Positions 15,943 through 26,079 of a DNA stretch of 61,071 nt are shown here, one piece after another (the stretch's first letter is position 1; the number at the start of each line of letters is the position of its first letter). The position numbers and the translations under genes are program-made. Where the stretch lies: positions 1 to 61,071 of the forward strand of contig JAQTUW010000020.1 of the NCBI GenBank assembly GCA_028707085.1, read 5' to 3'. The notes beneath the pieces were generated by a model. That model worked only from the letters and a program-made list of their open reading frames with translations, did no database searches and was not told the DNA's origin. This stretch comes from Methylococcales bacterium. GTDB lineage: Bacteria; Pseudomonadota; Gammaproteobacteria; Methylococcales; Methylomonadaceae.

Positions 15943-16334
15943 TGAAAAGCCGGCTAGCTAGAGCAGCGTATCGCCGGCTGGGCGGACACTCGGCAGCAAA
16001 GCTCACCCGCCTAAACGGCTATGACCACCAACCTAAATACCCCCGTCTCCTAATCAAGCTTCTGTTTGCAATAACCGCCGGCGTACTGCCTGCCTGGCAA
16101 ACCCAGGCCGATACTACAGCCCAGGCGATAGCCTTCAACTGCCGTAACTGTCATACCACGGATGGCGCGGCAACGGCTCCGCCCACGCTGGATAACTTAA
16201 GCGCCCCGCGCATCCGCGAATCGTTACTGGCTTTTAAATACGACCAAAAACCGGCCACCATCATGCCGCGCATCGCCAAAGGCTATAGCGATACGGAATT
16301 AGCCGCTGTGGCGGATTTACTGGGCAGGCATTGA
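15942..16334 (+). CDS. fccA: Sulfide dehydrogenase cytochrome c subunit (FccA-like)
   Basis: The 130-aa product has one c-type heme site, CRNCH (about residues 68-72), and a distal axial Met candidate in PATIMPRIAKGYSD, as in the small single-heme FccA-type subunits. The hydrophobic signal segment (about residues 36-57) is preceded by an unusually long, basic N-terminus; no later ATG is in frame, so either the ATG at 15942 or an alternative codon nearer the hydrophobic region is used. It is directly followed by the flavoprotein subunit. Its TAATG overlap with rlmB suggests that it has been captured into the rnr-rlmB transcript. Confidence 0.82.
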   Translation: MKSRLARAAYRRLGGHSAAKLTRLNGYDHQPKYPRLLIKLLFAITAGVLPAWQTQADTTAQAIAFNCRNCHTTDGAATAPPTLDNLSAPRIRESLLAFKYDQKPATIMPRIAKGYSDTELAAVADLLGRH

Positions 16335-16337
16335 AAC

Positions 16338-17651
16338 ATGGCGGCTTGCTCCAGAAGACGGTTTTTACAATTTGCCGCCGCCTCACCCGCCGCCCTATTG
16401 AGCGGCTGTTCACTATTCCCCGGCAAAAGCTGTAGCAAAGCCCATGTCGTGGTGGTGGGCGGCGGGTTTGGCGGAGCCACCGCCGCAAAATACCTGCGGC
16501 TGCTCGCGCCGGAACTGCGCGTCACCCTGATAGAACCCAAAACCAGTTACATCACCTGTCCGGGCAGTAACTGGCTATTTGCCGACTTAACCGACATCCG
16601 GCAACTGACCGTGAATTATCGGGCTTTAAGCAGCGGCTATGACATTAAACTAATAACGGATAGTGTCAGCCGCATCGACCCGGCCGGCCGCCGGCTGACG
16701 CTGGCGGGCGGCCAAACGCTAGGCTATGACAGGCTGGTGCTGTCGCCCGGTATCGACTTCCACTGGAACACCCTGCCGGGTTACGACGCCGCCACGGCCG
16801 AAATTTATCCGCATGCCTGGCAGGCCGGGCCGCAAACCCTGCTGCTGCAACGACAAATCCAGGCCATGCCCGATGGCGGCATGGTGCTGATCTCGGCCCC
16901 GGCCGAGCCCTACCGCTGCCCACCCGGCCCCTATGAACGCGCCAGCATGATCGCCTGCTGGCTACAACAGCATAAGCCGCGTTCCAAAGTCATGATTCTT
17001 GACGCCAAAACCGGTTTTTCCAAACAAAAACTGTTCGAAGCCGGCTGGGCCAAATATTTTGGCTATGGCGGCGGCGACAGCATGCTGGAATGGCATTCCA
17101 TCGCCGACAATCCCCTGATTGAACTAGACACCGCCACCGGCACCCTGTATACCGATTTCGGCGATAAATTTCAGGGACAGGTACTGAACATCATCCCCCC
17201 GCAACAGGCTGGCCGCATTGCCCGGGAAAGCGGACTAACCGACACCGACGGCTGGTGCCCGGTCAACGCCATGGACAGCAGCTCCCGATTCGAGAAGCAT
17301 ATCCACGTCATCGGCGACGCCGCCCGCTATGCCCCTATCCCCAAATCGGCTTTTGCGGCCAATTCCGAAGCCAAGGCATGTGCATTAGCGGTGGTGAGTT
17401 TGTTGAAACAGCAGGCTCCGCCTGATCCGCAATGGCTAAACGCCTGCTACAGCCTGATTACCCCGGAGCATGGGATTTCTGTGGCCGGGGTGTATGGACT
17501 GAATGCCGAACAGCGGGTTGAGACTGTGAAAGGGGCTGGCGGCTTGAGCAGGGGAAATGATGAGCGGGAAGAAAGGCTGGAGGCAGGCTATGCTTTGGGT
17601 GTTTACCGGAGTTTGGTGGTGGACAGTTTCGGTTCAGCCTATAGCACATAG
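16338..17651 (+). CDS. fccB: Flavocytochrome c sulfide dehydrogenase, FAD subunit
   Basis: The 437-aa protein oxidises sulfide in the periplasm and passes electrons to FccA. It begins with a twin-arginine signal (SRRRFLQFAAA), which fits export of a folded flavoprotein. The FAD-binding GGGFGGATAAKYL motif starts near residue 38, and Cys residues that could form the family's redox disulfide are at AEPYRCPPGPYE and SEAKACALAV. The C-terminus has the FCSD-type domain (NACYSLITPEHGISVAGVY). LLSGCS at the end of the signal also looks like a lipobox, so it could be a Tat-exported lipoprotein. The 3' end overlaps the convergent serB by 13 bp. Confidence 0.88.
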   Translation: MAACSRRRFLQFAAASPAALLSGCSLFPGKSCSKAHVVVVGGGFGGATAAKYLRLLAPELRVTLIEPKTSYITCPGSNWLFADLTDIRQLTVNYRALSSGYDIKLITDSVSRIDPAGRRLTLAGGQTLGYDRLVLSPGIDFHWNTLPGYDAATAEIYPHAWQAGPQTLLLQRQIQAMPDGGMVLISAPAEPYRCPPGPYERASMIACWLQQHKPRSKVMILDAKTGFSKQKLFEAGWAKYFGYGGGDSMLEWHSIADNPLIELDTATGTLYTDFGDKFQGQVLNIIPPQQAGRIARESGLTDTDGWCPVNAMDSSSRFEKHIHVIGDAARYAPIPKSAFAANSEAKACALAVVSLLKQQAPPDPQWLNACYSLITPEHGISVAGVYGLNAEQRVETVKGAGGLSRGNDEREERLEAGYALGVYRSLVVDSFGSAYST

Positions 17652-18280
17652 GCCAGTACCGCCATCAAACTCCGATCGCTAATAAAGACATCGGCCTGTT
17701 CCTGCACGATCGGCCTGCTGACCACGCCACCGAAACCGATCATGAACGCGCCGGCCTGTTTGGCTTCCAGATCGGTTTTGCCGTCGCCGACCATCGCCAG
17801 CGAAGCATGATCCAAAATAAGCTTTTTGCAGACGCGGGCCTTGCCGCCATTGACGGCCAGCGGCGACTGCCGGGCGAAATCCAGATAATCGCCCTGTTCG
17901 TCCAGCAACACATCCACCGCATGCACCCGCTGTTCGGCAATGCCCAGCCTGTCGGCCAGCGGCAATATCGCCTGCCGCAAACCGCCGCTGATAATATGGA
18001 CTTGTTTATGATTTTCATGCAGCGCGGTGACAGTTTCCGTCACCCCCTCCACCATTTCGTCTATATACAGTTTCGCCAGCCAGTCTATGGCCGCACGGTT
18101 CGGACGGATCAAGTCCAAACGCCGGCTGTAAACATCTTCCAGCGCCAGTTCGCCATTCATGGCGGCGTCGGTCAGCGCCGCAACCTGCTGAAACAGCCCG
18201 TTGCGGCGCGCCAGTTCGTCTATGCCTTCAATTCTGCTCAGCGTGCTGTCGCAATCGAAGCAGATCACATCATAACTCAT
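17639..18280 (-). CDS. serB: Phosphoserine phosphatase-like HAD hydrolase
   Basis: The 213-aa HAD-superfamily enzyme has the nucleophile motif DCDSTLS (Asp9 and Asp11), a Ser-containing motif II (HIISGG near residue 94), a Lys further on, and motif III GDGKTDLEAKQAG near 162-174. This fits the last step of serine synthesis, phosphoserine to serine. Its ATG overlaps the serA stop by four bases (ATGA), which strongly supports that pathway role. It is shorter than E. coli SerB because the N-terminal ACT-like domain is missing, as in many bacteria. Another HAD-IB phosphatase function is possible but less likely in this operon. Confidence 0.88.
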   Translation of the reverse strand: MSYDVICFDCDSTLSRIEGIDELARRNGLFQQVAALTDAAMNGELALEDVYSRRLDLIRPNRAAIDWLAKLYIDEMVEGVTETVTALHENHKQVHIISGGLRQAILPLADRLGIAEQRVHAVDVLLDEQGDYLDFARQSPLAVNGGKARVCKKLILDHASLAMVGDGKTDLEAKQAGAFMIGFGGVVSRPIVQEQADVFISDRSLMAVLAYVL

Positions 18281-19860
18281 ACTATAATTTGCCTTGCGGT
18301 GTGGACTGCCGACAGGTCGCAGACCTGTTGCAGCAGTTGTTCGGTTAACGGTTCGGATACGCTGATCACCATCATGGCCAATTGCTGCTGATCGGCTTTG
18401 CTGACCTGCATCCGGGTAATATTGATATTGGCAACGCCCAGTATGGAGCTGATGGCGGCAATCACGCCCGGCCGGTCATCGTGGCGGGTAATCAGCAATA
18501 CGCCCTCCGGGGCGACTTCAATCTCGAAATGATCGATGCCCACCAGTCGCGGCTGCTGGTCGCCCAACAGGGTGCCGACCAAATTGATGGTTTTGTCTAT
18601 GCCATGCCCGGATATTTTCAATAGCGATTGATAGCCTTCGGCGATCTCGGCCTGGCATTCGGTCAGGGTAATGCCCTGCTGCCGGGCGATGTTCATGATA
18701 TTGACCCGGTTGACCGGCGTGCAAAACTTTCCGGCCAGCAGGCCAACCAGCGCTTCGCCGGACACCGCGCGAATGTTGATGCCCGCCGCCTTGCCATAGA
18801 CGCCGACATTCAGCGACAGCATGGGCTGATCCTGCAGACCGGCCATGACCTTGCCCAAAATTCTGGCCAGATCCATATAAGGCTGGGCTTTTTTAAGTTC
18901 TTCGGCCGAGAGCCGGGGCAGATTGATGGCGTTTTTGGCTTCGCCGGTTTGCAGGTATTTGACCACCTGCCGGGCGATGTCCATGCTCACCGCCACCTGC
19001 GCTTCGCTGGTGGAAGCCCCCAGATGCGGGGTAAACACCACATTATCCAGACCCAGCAGCGGCGAATCCTGCGGCGGCTCCTGTTCATAGACATCCAGCG
19101 CCGCCCCTGCCAGATTGCCGGCTTTCAGCGCCGCATACAAGGCGGCCTCGTCCACCAGCCCGCCACGGGCGCAATTGATCAGCCGGGCGTTTTTTTTCAT
19201 GCCCGCCAGCGCATCGCCGCCGATAATATGCCGGGTGGCTTTAAGCAGTGGACAGTGCAGGGTGAGATAATCGGCCTGCTGCAACAGCGCGGCGAACTCC
19301 ACCCTTTCCACGCCATAACCGGCAAAAATATCCGGAGCCACAAACGGATCGAAGGCGATGACCCGCATGCCCAGCCCCAGCCCGCGCTGGGCGACGATTC
19401 TGCCTATGCAGCCAAAACCCAGAATCGCCAGCGTCTTATGCGCCAGCTCGCTGCCCATGAATCGGGAACGCTCCCACTTGCCCTGCTTTATGGATTGATT
19501 GGCTGCCGGCAGGTTGCGGCTTAACGAGAACATGTGGGCGATGGCCAGTTCCGCCGTGGTGGTGGCGTTGGCGTCCGGGGTATTCATGACGATCACGCCC
19601 CGCTCCATCGCGGCGTCCAGATCGATATTATCCACGCCGATACCAGCCCGGCCCACGATCCTGAGCCGAGTCGCCGCTTTTAATACCCTGGCCGTCACTT
19701 TTGTATCGCTACGTATCAACAAGGCGTCGAAATCGGCGATCAACTCGCACAACCGGTCTTCGCTCAAACCGGTGTGTATCTGTATTTCAATATCCTGCTG
19801 GGCGTTCAAAAACTGAATGCCGTCCTCTGCCAGCTTATCGGAAATCAGTATCTTGTTCAT
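18277..19860 (-). CDS. serA: D-3-phosphoglycerate dehydrogenase
   Basis: The 527-aa enzyme catalyses the first step of serine synthesis. It is the long form: N-terminal substrate and NAD domains (GFGCIGRIVAQRG-type dinucleotide motif near 145; catalytic His in the FTPHLGAST segment near 280), an intervening ASB domain (about 320-450) and a C-terminal ACT domain (about 453-527, DRPGVIAAISSILG). The start is set at the ATG at 19860 (MNKILISDKL), matching the family; the frame stays open upstream without similarity. It is translationally coupled with serB. It faces the TlpA-like gene divergently. Confidence 0.95.
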   Translation of the reverse strand: MNKILISDKLAEDGIQFLNAQQDIEIQIHTGLSEDRLCELIADFDALLIRSDTKVTARVLKAATRLRIVGRAGIGVDNIDLDAAMERGVIVMNTPDANATTTAELAIAHMFSLSRNLPAANQSIKQGKWERSRFMGSELAHKTLAILGFGCIGRIVAQRGLGLGMRVIAFDPFVAPDIFAGYGVERVEFAALLQQADYLTLHCPLLKATRHIIGGDALAGMKKNARLINCARGGLVDEAALYAALKAGNLAGAALDVYEQEPPQDSPLLGLDNVVFTPHLGASTSEAQVAVSMDIARQVVKYLQTGEAKNAINLPRLSAEELKKAQPYMDLARILGKVMAGLQDQPMLSLNVGVYGKAAGINIRAVSGEALVGLLAGKFCTPVNRVNIMNIARQQGITLTECQAEIAEGYQSLLKISGHGIDKTINLVGTLLGDQQPRLVGIDHFEIEVAPEGVLLITRHDDRPGVIAAISSILGVANINITRMQVSKADQQQLAMMVISVSEPLTEQLLQQVCDLSAVHTARQIIV

Positions 19861-20014
19861 CAGGGCGGTTGGTGATTGCAAAATTACCGGCCATTCTAGC
19901 AGCTTTGCTATAATTGGCCCAAACCGACGAAAGCCCACCGCCCGGCTGTTTCCCGGTAGCGCCGCCGCAACAGGCATGCCGCCATTCCATTCCCAAACCT
20001 GACAGGTTTTCTCA

Positions 20015-20509
20015 ATGAGCCACAAACCCAAATTACTTGCCGGCATTGTTTTTATCTGCCTGCTGATTTCAGGACTGTGGCTGACTCAGCCCCAAAAACT
20101 CTCCCAGGCCCCCAATGCCGTGTTCAAAACCATCCGCGGCGACAGCATCAGCCTGGCCGATCTGAAAGGCAAACCGGTACTGGTGACTTTCTGGGCGACC
20201 GACTGCCCAAGCTGTCTGGCGGAAATCCCGGATCTGATCAGCCTTTATCGGCAATATGCCGACAAAGGCCTGACCATCATCGCGGTGGCCATGTCTTACG
20301 ATCCGCCGAACCGTGTACTCAGCATCAGCGAAACCCGGCAGCTCCCCTATCCGGTCGCGCTGGATCCCGGCGCCGAACATGCCGTGGCCTTCGGCAACGT
20401 CCAGTTTACCCCCACCACCTTTCTGATCGACAGGCGCGGCGGCGTAATCATGCAGAAAACCGGCAGATTCGACGCCGCCGCGTTGCAGGCGCAACTGGAA
20501 ACACTTTGA
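20015..20509 (+). CDS. TlpA-like membrane-anchored thiol-disulfide protein
   Basis: The 164-aa protein has an N-terminal signal anchor (about residues 8-25) and a periplasmic thioredoxin fold. The active site is CPSC (Cys64 and Cys67) in WATDCPSCLAEIP, and the cis-Pro motif is FTPTTFLID near 132-140. TlpA/ResA-like proteins reduce cysteines in the periplasm, often for cytochrome maturation; the partner here is unknown. It is divergent from serA and 82 bp upstream of pgk. Confidence 0.87.
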   Translation: MSHKPKLLAGIVFICLLISGLWLTQPQKLSQAPNAVFKTIRGDSISLADLKGKPVLVTFWATDCPSCLAEIPDLISLYRQYADKGLTIIAVAMSYDPPNRVLSISETRQLPYPVALDPGAEHAVAFGNVQFTPTTFLIDRRGGVIMQKTGRFDAAALQAQLETL

Positions 20510-20590
20510 GCCGGCCGAATCGGTGATTCTCGGCCCGGCCCGGCGATTACCCCTTATAATGTGACCACTATTTCAACCAAAGGAGAACTT

Positions 20591-21763
20591 ATGTCTATTA
20601 AAAGAATGGTCGATCTTGATCTGGCGGGCAAGCGCGTATTGATACGCCAGGATTTGAACGTACCGGTAAAAGACGGCAAAGTCACCAGCGACCTGCGGAT
20701 TCAGGCTAGCGTACCAACCGTCAGGGCTGCTCTGGCGGGCGGCGCGGCGGTGATTTTAATGTCTCACCTGGGCCGTCCTGTCGAAGGCGAATACGACGAG
20801 GAATCCAGCCTGAAACCGGTAGCCGAACGCTACACGGAATTGCTGGGCCAGCCCGTGCGCCTGCTGAAAGACTGGCTGGACGGCATCAAGATCGCCTGCG
20901 GCGAAGTGGTGCTGTGCGAAAATGTGCGCTTTAATAAAGGCGAAAAGAAAAACAGCCCGGAACTGGGCGCGAAAATGGCCGCCCTGTGCGACATTTTTGT
21001 CATGGACGCCTTCGGCACCGCTCACCGCGCGGAAGCCTCCACCCACAGCGTCGCGGAACATGCGGCGATTGCCTGCGCCGGGCCACTGCTGGCGGCCGAG
21101 CTGGATGCGCTGGGCAAGGCGCTGGAACACCCGCAGCATCCGCTGGTCGCCGTAGTCGGCGGCTCCAAAGTGTCCACCAAACTTACGGTGCTGGAATCTT
21201 TGTCCGGCAAGGTCGATCAACTGATCGTCGGCGGCGGCATCGCCAACACCTTTATAGCCGCCGCCGGTTACGGCGTGGGCAAATCGCTGTATGAAGCCGA
21301 TCTGCTGGATGAAGCCCGGCGTCTGATCGAATCGGCAAAACAGCGCGGCGCGGACATCCCCATTCCGGTGGATGTGGTAACCGCCAAGGAATTTTCCGAA
21401 ACGGCTGCGGCAACGATTAAAAATGTCGCCGATGTTGCAGAAGATGACCTGATTCTGGATATTGGCCCACAAACCGCCCAACAGTACGCCGACATTCTGG
21501 CAAAAGCCGGCACCATCGTCTGGAATGGCCCGGTCGGCGTGTTTGAAATCGACCAGTTCGGCGAAGGCACCAAAGTCGTATCACTGGCAATTGCCAACAG
21601 CCCGGCATTCTCCATCGCCGGCGGCGGCGACACCCTGGCGGCCATAGACAAATACGGCATTTCCGAACAAATCTCCTATACATCGACCGGCGGCGGCGCG
21701 TTTCTGGAATTTCTGGAAGGCAAGGAACTACCTGCGGTAGCTGTGCTGGAAGCCAGGGGTTGA
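20591..21763 (+). CDS. pgk: Phosphoglycerate kinase
   Basis: The 390-aa glycolytic and Calvin-cycle enzyme interconverts 1,3-bisphosphoglycerate and 3-phosphoglycerate. Motifs are [11 protein letters not shown] near the N-terminus (substrate-binding Arg and Asp/Asn), [20 protein letters not shown], and the nucleotide-binding [10 protein letters not shown] near 348-357. The ATG at 20591 has AGGAGA upstream; a TATAAT at 20555-20560 could be its -10 box, though no good -35 is seen. It is not followed by pyk or fba, so the usual glycolytic cluster is interrupted by the polysaccharide island. Confidence 0.96.
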   Translation: MSIKRMVDLDLAGKRVLIRQDLNVPVKDGKVTSDLRIQASVPTVRAALAGGAAVILMSHLGRPVEGEYDEESSLKPVAERYTELLGQPVRLLKDWLDGIKIACGEVVLCENVRFNKGEKKNSPELGAKMAALCDIFVMDAFGTAHRAEASTHSVAEHAAIACAGPLLAAELDALGKALEHPQHPLVAVVGGSKVSTKLTVLESLSGKVDQLIVGGGIANTFIAAAGYGVGKSLYEADLLDEARRLIESAKQRGADIPIPVDVVTAKEFSETAAATIKNVADVAEDDLILDIGPQTAQQYADILAKAGTIVWNGPVGVFEIDQFGEGTKVVSLAIANSPAFSIAGGGDTLAAIDKYGISEQISYTSTGGGAFLEFLEGKELPAVAVLEARG

Positions 21764-22250
21764 CATTCACCCTCCGCTGACCGACCCAAACGGTTCGCTC
21801 GCGGCGCTGGCGGTTAGGCCGGCGCCGTCTCGCTGCATGGCCTCCGCCATTTACAGTCAATGCCGCCCCACAGGCTTTTGGATTCCTGCAAGGCATGCTG
21901 AAAACCCTGTGCTAGTGCTGCAAAACGCATAAAGAAACGACAAAACATAAAACGCATTAACCACATTGACTTACAAAAGCCCACATTCGCATTGAGTTCG
22001 TCGAAGTGCGGTTCTGTGAGGTTCTCTGACGTACAGCAATTTTATTTGCTATTAAGACTGTTTCAACAGCCTGTTGGGCTCCAAATGAAATCAACAAGTT
22101 TGCATCAGTACAACAAATAATATGATATATTTCGAAAACAGAAGCCGCTGTTTCCTGGCCTCTCCCATCTCCGTATAGACCGGATTTGATTGTAAGAGGA
22201 CATTCTATTTCAGCGACTAACTGGTAACAGAAAAAATCAGATTACAAACA
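21764..22250. other. Gene-free stretch between pgk and the polysaccharide island
   Basis: About 490 bp without a gene. It holds the stem-loop at 21803-21826 and a short segment at 21991-22020 (TCGTCGAAGTGCGGTT) that resembles part of the REP-like repeat near 34.6 kb. Base composition changes from GC-rich to AT-rich across it, marking the left boundary of the island. No integrase or tRNA is seen here. Confidence 0.5.
21803..21826. terminator. GC-rich stem-loop after pgk
   Basis: GGCGCTGGC (21803-21811) pairs with GCCGGCGCC (21818-21826) with one T-G wobble, loop GGTTAG. It follows a GACCCAAAC lead-in, the same layout as the stem-loop at 3741-3764. No T-run follows. Confidence 0.5.
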
Positions 22251-22278
22251 TTGACGGACAGACAAAGCACATTATAAT
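22251..22278 (+). promoter_or_regulatory. Sigma-70 promoter at the start of the polysaccharide island
   Basis: TTGACG (22251-22256) and consensus TATAAT (22273-22278) are separated by 16 bp. It lies 131 bp upstream of the first gene of the island, with no gene between, and is the best promoter match in the region. It probably drives the GT-C gene and perhaps more of the cluster. Confidence 0.6.
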
Positions 22279-22409
22279 TAAAGTTAAATCACCGCTATTT
22301 TGGCTTGTTTGGCACACAACAGATAATACTATACATGTGCTTTTTTAAAGTATGAAATATGTTTTTCACTATTTGACAGCGCACTTTAATCCTCACAATT
22401 TCAATCACC

Positions 22410-23972
22410 ATGAAACAGAACCTTTTAAAATACTGCAGCTCGGCCTTCTTTATATCAACAATGGCTTCGATTGTTGTTTCTGTTCTATGGTTTTTGATTA
22501 CCTGGCGCTACGGGTTTGATTTGGCGGATGAAGGTTATTATTGGTATGGCTCTCAGCGAACAGCATATGGCGACATACCATTGAGGGATTTTCAATCTTA
22601 TGACATAGGAAGATATTACTGGGCTGCATTATTTATGTATATCATGGGAAATTACGGAATATTTCCTGCACACCTAAGCGTCTTTGTGCTTCAGGCAACC
22701 GGAGTATTTATTGGCGTATACCTCTGCCTTATAACCTCTAGACTTAAATGGCCCTACCAATGGGTATTAGCGTTTATCATAGCATTAATATTAAACATCT
22801 GGATACTCCCCTATTACAAAGGCTACGACCATTTTATCAGCATTGGCGTCGTCATGATGTTATATGTCATGCTAAAATCACAAAAACATTTTACATGGCT
22901 ATTTGCCGGAATATTTCTTGGAATTGCCGCAATTATCGGCCGTAATCATGGCGTATATGGCATAATAAGTTCAATTTTTTTGATTGCTTTACTATTATTT
23001 AAGGCGCCATCAAAAAAAACTATCGCCACCTTATCAGGCTATTTCTTATTAGGCGTTTTTATTGGATTTTCGCCTACGCTAATATTGATGCTGTCTGCCA
23101 ACGGATTTGCAGACGCCTTCGTAAATTCAATTCTATTAATGTTCAAACAAGGGTCAACCAATATATTTCTGCCAATTCCTTGGCCTTGGGCGGCCAAATC
23201 AGCAGGCTTAAGCGGTTTTTGGTCGCTAAGTGTCCTATTTTTGGGAATAGGCCTTATATTTTTATTGGCTTTTATTTTCTGCGGCTTAATTTTTCTTGCG
23301 CTAACTCGTTTCAACTTAAACAATACCAGCAAAAAAGTATTTTACGCAACAGTCGCCGCCGCCATTCCTTATGCGCACTACTCGTTTGCCAGAGCGGATA
23401 CAATTCACCTTACCTTGGGAATTCTCCCGGCATTGATCGGCTTGTTAGTCGCCATCAACACCTTGAAAGGATTACGCCCAATTTTTCTAACAGGCGGCAT
23501 ACTGGCGGTCACATTATTGACACTGGATTATGTAAACCCATATCTTTCTAAAGTCATTATTGGGAAAGACTATGTTAAATACAACATTGGCGGAAGCCAA
23601 CTCTGGATAAACGATGATTTATCTCAGTTTCTGCAGCGTGTAGATCAGGATTTCCAAAAAGTGCCTGCCGCCGCAACCAATTTCTTGGCAATACCCAATA
23701 TGCCATCTTTACATGCCATGTATCATTGCAAGATGCCTATATGGGAAATCTATGGCACAGGGCCAATGGCAAAGGATTTTGAATTGTCAGAAATCAACAG
23801 ACTGGAGTCCTCTCCGCCAGAAATTATATTTTTATCAGACAATGCATTGGATAAAAATCCAGCACTCACATATAGTAAAATGCATCCAGCCACCTATGAA
23901 TGGATTAATTCCAGGTATACTCTATTTGACAGTTTAGGGTCGGACATGCGAATTTATTTGTTAACACATTAA
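22410..23972 (+). CDS. Polytopic membrane protein, probable GT-C-type glycosyltransferase
   Basis: The 520-aa protein has about ten to eleven transmembrane segments. An acidic pair DEG in FDLADEGYYWYG lies in the first periplasmic loop (about residues 36-47), where GT-C enzymes keep their catalytic DE or DD motif. A soluble C-terminal domain of roughly 130 residues follows. This suits a transferase that uses a polyprenyl-phosphate sugar on the periplasmic side. I cannot assign a named family; distantly like GT39. The gene is distinctly AT-rich compared with pgk, a sign of transfer. It is first in the island and separated by 248 bp from rfbF, so it is not tightly coupled to the sugar operon. 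Confidence 0.65.
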   Translation: MKQNLLKYCSSAFFISTMASIVVSVLWFLITWRYGFDLADEGYYWYGSQRTAYGDIPLRDFQSYDIGRYYWAALFMYIMGNYGIFPAHLSVFVLQATGVFIGVYLCLITSRLKWPYQWVLAFIIALILNIWILPYYKGYDHFISIGVVMMLYVMLKSQKHFTWLFAGIFLGIAAIIGRNHGVYGIISSIFLIALLLFKAPSKKTIATLSGYFLLGVFIGFSPTLILMLSANGFADAFVNSILLMFKQGSTNIFLPIPWPWAAKSAGLSGFWSLSVLFLGIGLIFLLAFIFCGLIFLALTRFNLNNTSKKVFYATVAAAIPYAHYSFARADTIHLTLGILPALIGLLVAINTLKGLRPIFLTGGILAVTLLTLDYVNPYLSKVIIGKDYVKYNIGGSQLWINDDLSQFLQRVDQDFQKVPAAATNFLAIPNMPSLHAMYHCKMPIWEIYGTGPMAKDFELSEINRLESSPPEIIFLSDNALDKNPALTYSKMHPATYEWINSRYTLFDSLGSDMRIYLLTH

Positions 23973-24220
23973 ATTTATGCTTTTTCATGCTTAAATATTA
24001 ACTATTGTATATACTATTTAATGTCAAATCCTTAGCTCTTTCACCATACTGTTAATTGATATTTATGATCAATATGTCCAAGGACGTAGATCTCTGCTGG
24101 CATACTTGCTTAGCAACAAAACATGACAACTATATTAATTCAATCCAACCCTACGCAAGGAATTGCTTTTCCTAACCAATCCTTGCATAATGCCAACGTA
24201 TTCACCAACAGGACATAAGG

Positions 24221-24994
24221 ATGAAAGCAGTCATACTCGCTGGTGGCTTGGGCACACGTATCTCCGAGGAAACCCACTTAAAGCCCAAGCCGATGATCGA
24301 AATCGGCGGCATGCCTATTTTATGGCATATCATGAAAAACTACTCTGCATACGGCATTCACGACTTTATAGTCTGCTGCGGATACAAGGGCTATGTGATC
24401 AAGGAATATTTCGCCAACTATTTTTTGCACATGTCGGACGTTACTTTTGACATGCAAAACAATAAGATGGAAGTTCATCAGCAAAATGCCGAACCCTGGC
24501 GGGTAACCCTGCTGGACACCGGCGACAGTACCCAGACAGGTGGACGCCTGAAACGGGTAGCGGCTTATCTGAAGGGAGAAGAGGCTTTCTGTTTCACTTA
24601 CGGCGACGGCGTTGCGGATGTCAATATTGCCGAACTGATAGCCTTTCATAACCGGCACGGCAAACTGGCTACCATCACAGCCGTTCAGCCGCCGGGCCGA
24701 TATGGCGCCATTAATCTGGAAGGCGATCTGGTTCGCGGTTTTATTGAAAAACCCAGAGGAGAAAGCGGCTGGATCAACGGCGGCTTCTTTGTCCTATCGC
24801 CAAAATGCATAGATTACATCGCAGGGGATCAGACCGCCTGGGAACACGAGCCATTAAGCGGTCTGGCCCGGGATGGACAGATGATGGCGTTCCAGCATGC
24901 CGGCTTCTGGCAGCCTATGGACACATTAAGAGAGAAAAACCTGCTGGAAGAACTGTGGTCCAGCGGTCACGCCCCCTGGAAGGCATGGCAATGA
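24221..24994 (+). CDS. rfbF: Glucose-1-phosphate cytidylyltransferase
   Basis: The 257-aa nucleotidyltransferase makes CDP-glucose from glucose-1-phosphate and CTP. The signature [20 protein letters not shown] is at residues 6-25, and the fold has the family's [10 protein letters not shown] segment (metal-binding Asp) near 127 and the WINGGFFVL segment near 187. It is the first enzyme of the CDP-3,6-dideoxyhexose pathway. Its TGA overlaps the next ATG (ATGA). TAAGG precedes the ATG closely. Confidence 0.95.
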   Translation: MKAVILAGGLGTRISEETHLKPKPMIEIGGMPILWHIMKNYSAYGIHDFIVCCGYKGYVIKEYFANYFLHMSDVTFDMQNNKMEVHQQNAEPWRVTLLDTGDSTQTGGRLKRVAAYLKGEEAFCFTYGDGVADVNIAELIAFHNRHGKLATITAVQPPGRYGAINLEGDLVRGFIEKPRGESGWINGGFFVLSPKCIDYIAGDQTAWEHEPLSGLARDGQMMAFQHAGFWQPMDTLREKNLLEELWSSGHAPWKAWQ

Positions 24995-26079
24995 ACCCGG
25001 AATTCTGGCCTGGCAGGCGTGTGTTCCTGACCGGACACACCGGATTCAAAGGCAGTTGGCTGTCATGCTGGCTGCAATCCCTGGGCGCGGAGCTTACCGG
25101 CTATGCGCTACCCCCGCCCACCAACCCCAGTCTGTTTGAGATTGCCGAAGTGGCGAACGACATGCGCTCCATTATCGGCGACATACGCGACCTGGATGCG
25201 CTTAAAGCCGCCATGCTGGAAGCGAAACCGGAAATTATAATCCACATGGCGGCTCAGCCTCTGGTGCGTTATTCATACCAAAATCCGGTTGAAACTTATG
25301 CAACCAATGTCATGGGCACCGTCCATTTGCTGGAATCGGCCAGAACCGTCGACTCCGTCAGAGCAATCGTCAATGTCACCACCGACAAATGCTATGAAAA
25401 CCGGGAATGGGTCTGGGGATACAGGGAAAACGAGCCCATGGGCGGCTATGATCCATACAGTAATAGCAAGGGCTGCGCAGAGCTGGTCACTTCGGCCTAC
25501 CGCTCATCGTTTTTTAATCCGGCGGAATATGGCAAACACGGCGTGGCGCTAGCCTCTGCGCGAGCGGGCAATGTCATCGGCGGCGGCGACTGGGCAAAAG
25601 ACAGGCTGATCCCGGACATAATAACCGCATTCTCCCGAAACAAATCCGTACTCATCCGCAACCCACACGCCATCAGACCCTGGCAGCATGTGCTGGAACC
25701 CTTGCGCGGCTATCTGACCTTGGCGGAAAATCTCTATACGCATGGCGCAGTTTTTGCGGAAGGCTGGAATTTCGGCCCTAACGATAATGACGCAAAACCC
25801 GTACAATGGATAGTCAATATCCTCGCGGAGCAATGGGGCAACGGCGCAGCATGGGAGATCGATCAAGCCGCGCATCCGCATGAAGCCCACTATCTCAAAC
25901 TCGATATTTCAAAAGCGCGTACCAGACTGAACTGGCAGCCGGCGTTGACCTTGTCTCAGTCACTACAAATGATAGTCGACTGGTATCGGGGTTTTGAAAA
26001 TAATTCAGATATGCGTAAAGTAGTTCTAGAGCAGATTTCCGCATACACCACACTTTCTTCAAAGGTGACAACACAATGA
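24991..26079 (+). CDS. rfbG: CDP-glucose 4,6-dehydratase
   Basis: The 362-aa short-chain dehydrogenase-type enzyme converts CDP-glucose to CDP-4-keto-6-deoxyglucose. It has the NAD-binding GHTGFKGSW motif (about residues 14-22), the [11 protein letters not shown] segment, and the catalytic Tyr-x-x-x-Lys in DPYSNSKG near 153-160. The ATG at 24991 is chosen because it overlaps the rfbF stop by four bases and gives a normal N-terminus; the frame is open farther upstream but lies inside rfbF. Its own stop overlaps the next gene's ATG. Confidence 0.95.
   Translation: MNPEFWPGRRVFLTGHTGFKGSWLSCWLQSLGAELTGYALPPPTNPSLFEIAEVANDMRSIIGDIRDLDALKAAMLEAKPEIIIHMAAQPLVRYSYQNPVETYATNVMGTVHLLESARTVDSVRAIVNVTTDKCYENREWVWGYRENEPMGGYDPYSNSKGCAELVTSAYRSSFFNPAEYGKHGVALASARAGNVIGGGDWAKDRLIPDIITAFSRNKSVLIRNPHAIRPWQHVLEPLRGYLTLAENLYTHGAVFAEGWNFGPNDNDAKPVQWIVNILAEQWGNGAAWEIDQAAHPHEAHYLKLDISKARTRLNWQPALTLSQSLQMIVDWYRGFENNSDMRKVVLEQISAYTTLSSKVTTQ

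Noticed and set aside
21764-22409. JUMPstart/ops element before the polysaccharide island
   Set aside because: I found no GGCGGTAGCGT-type ops motif; GGCGGTTAGG at 21810 is part of a stem-loop and does not match.
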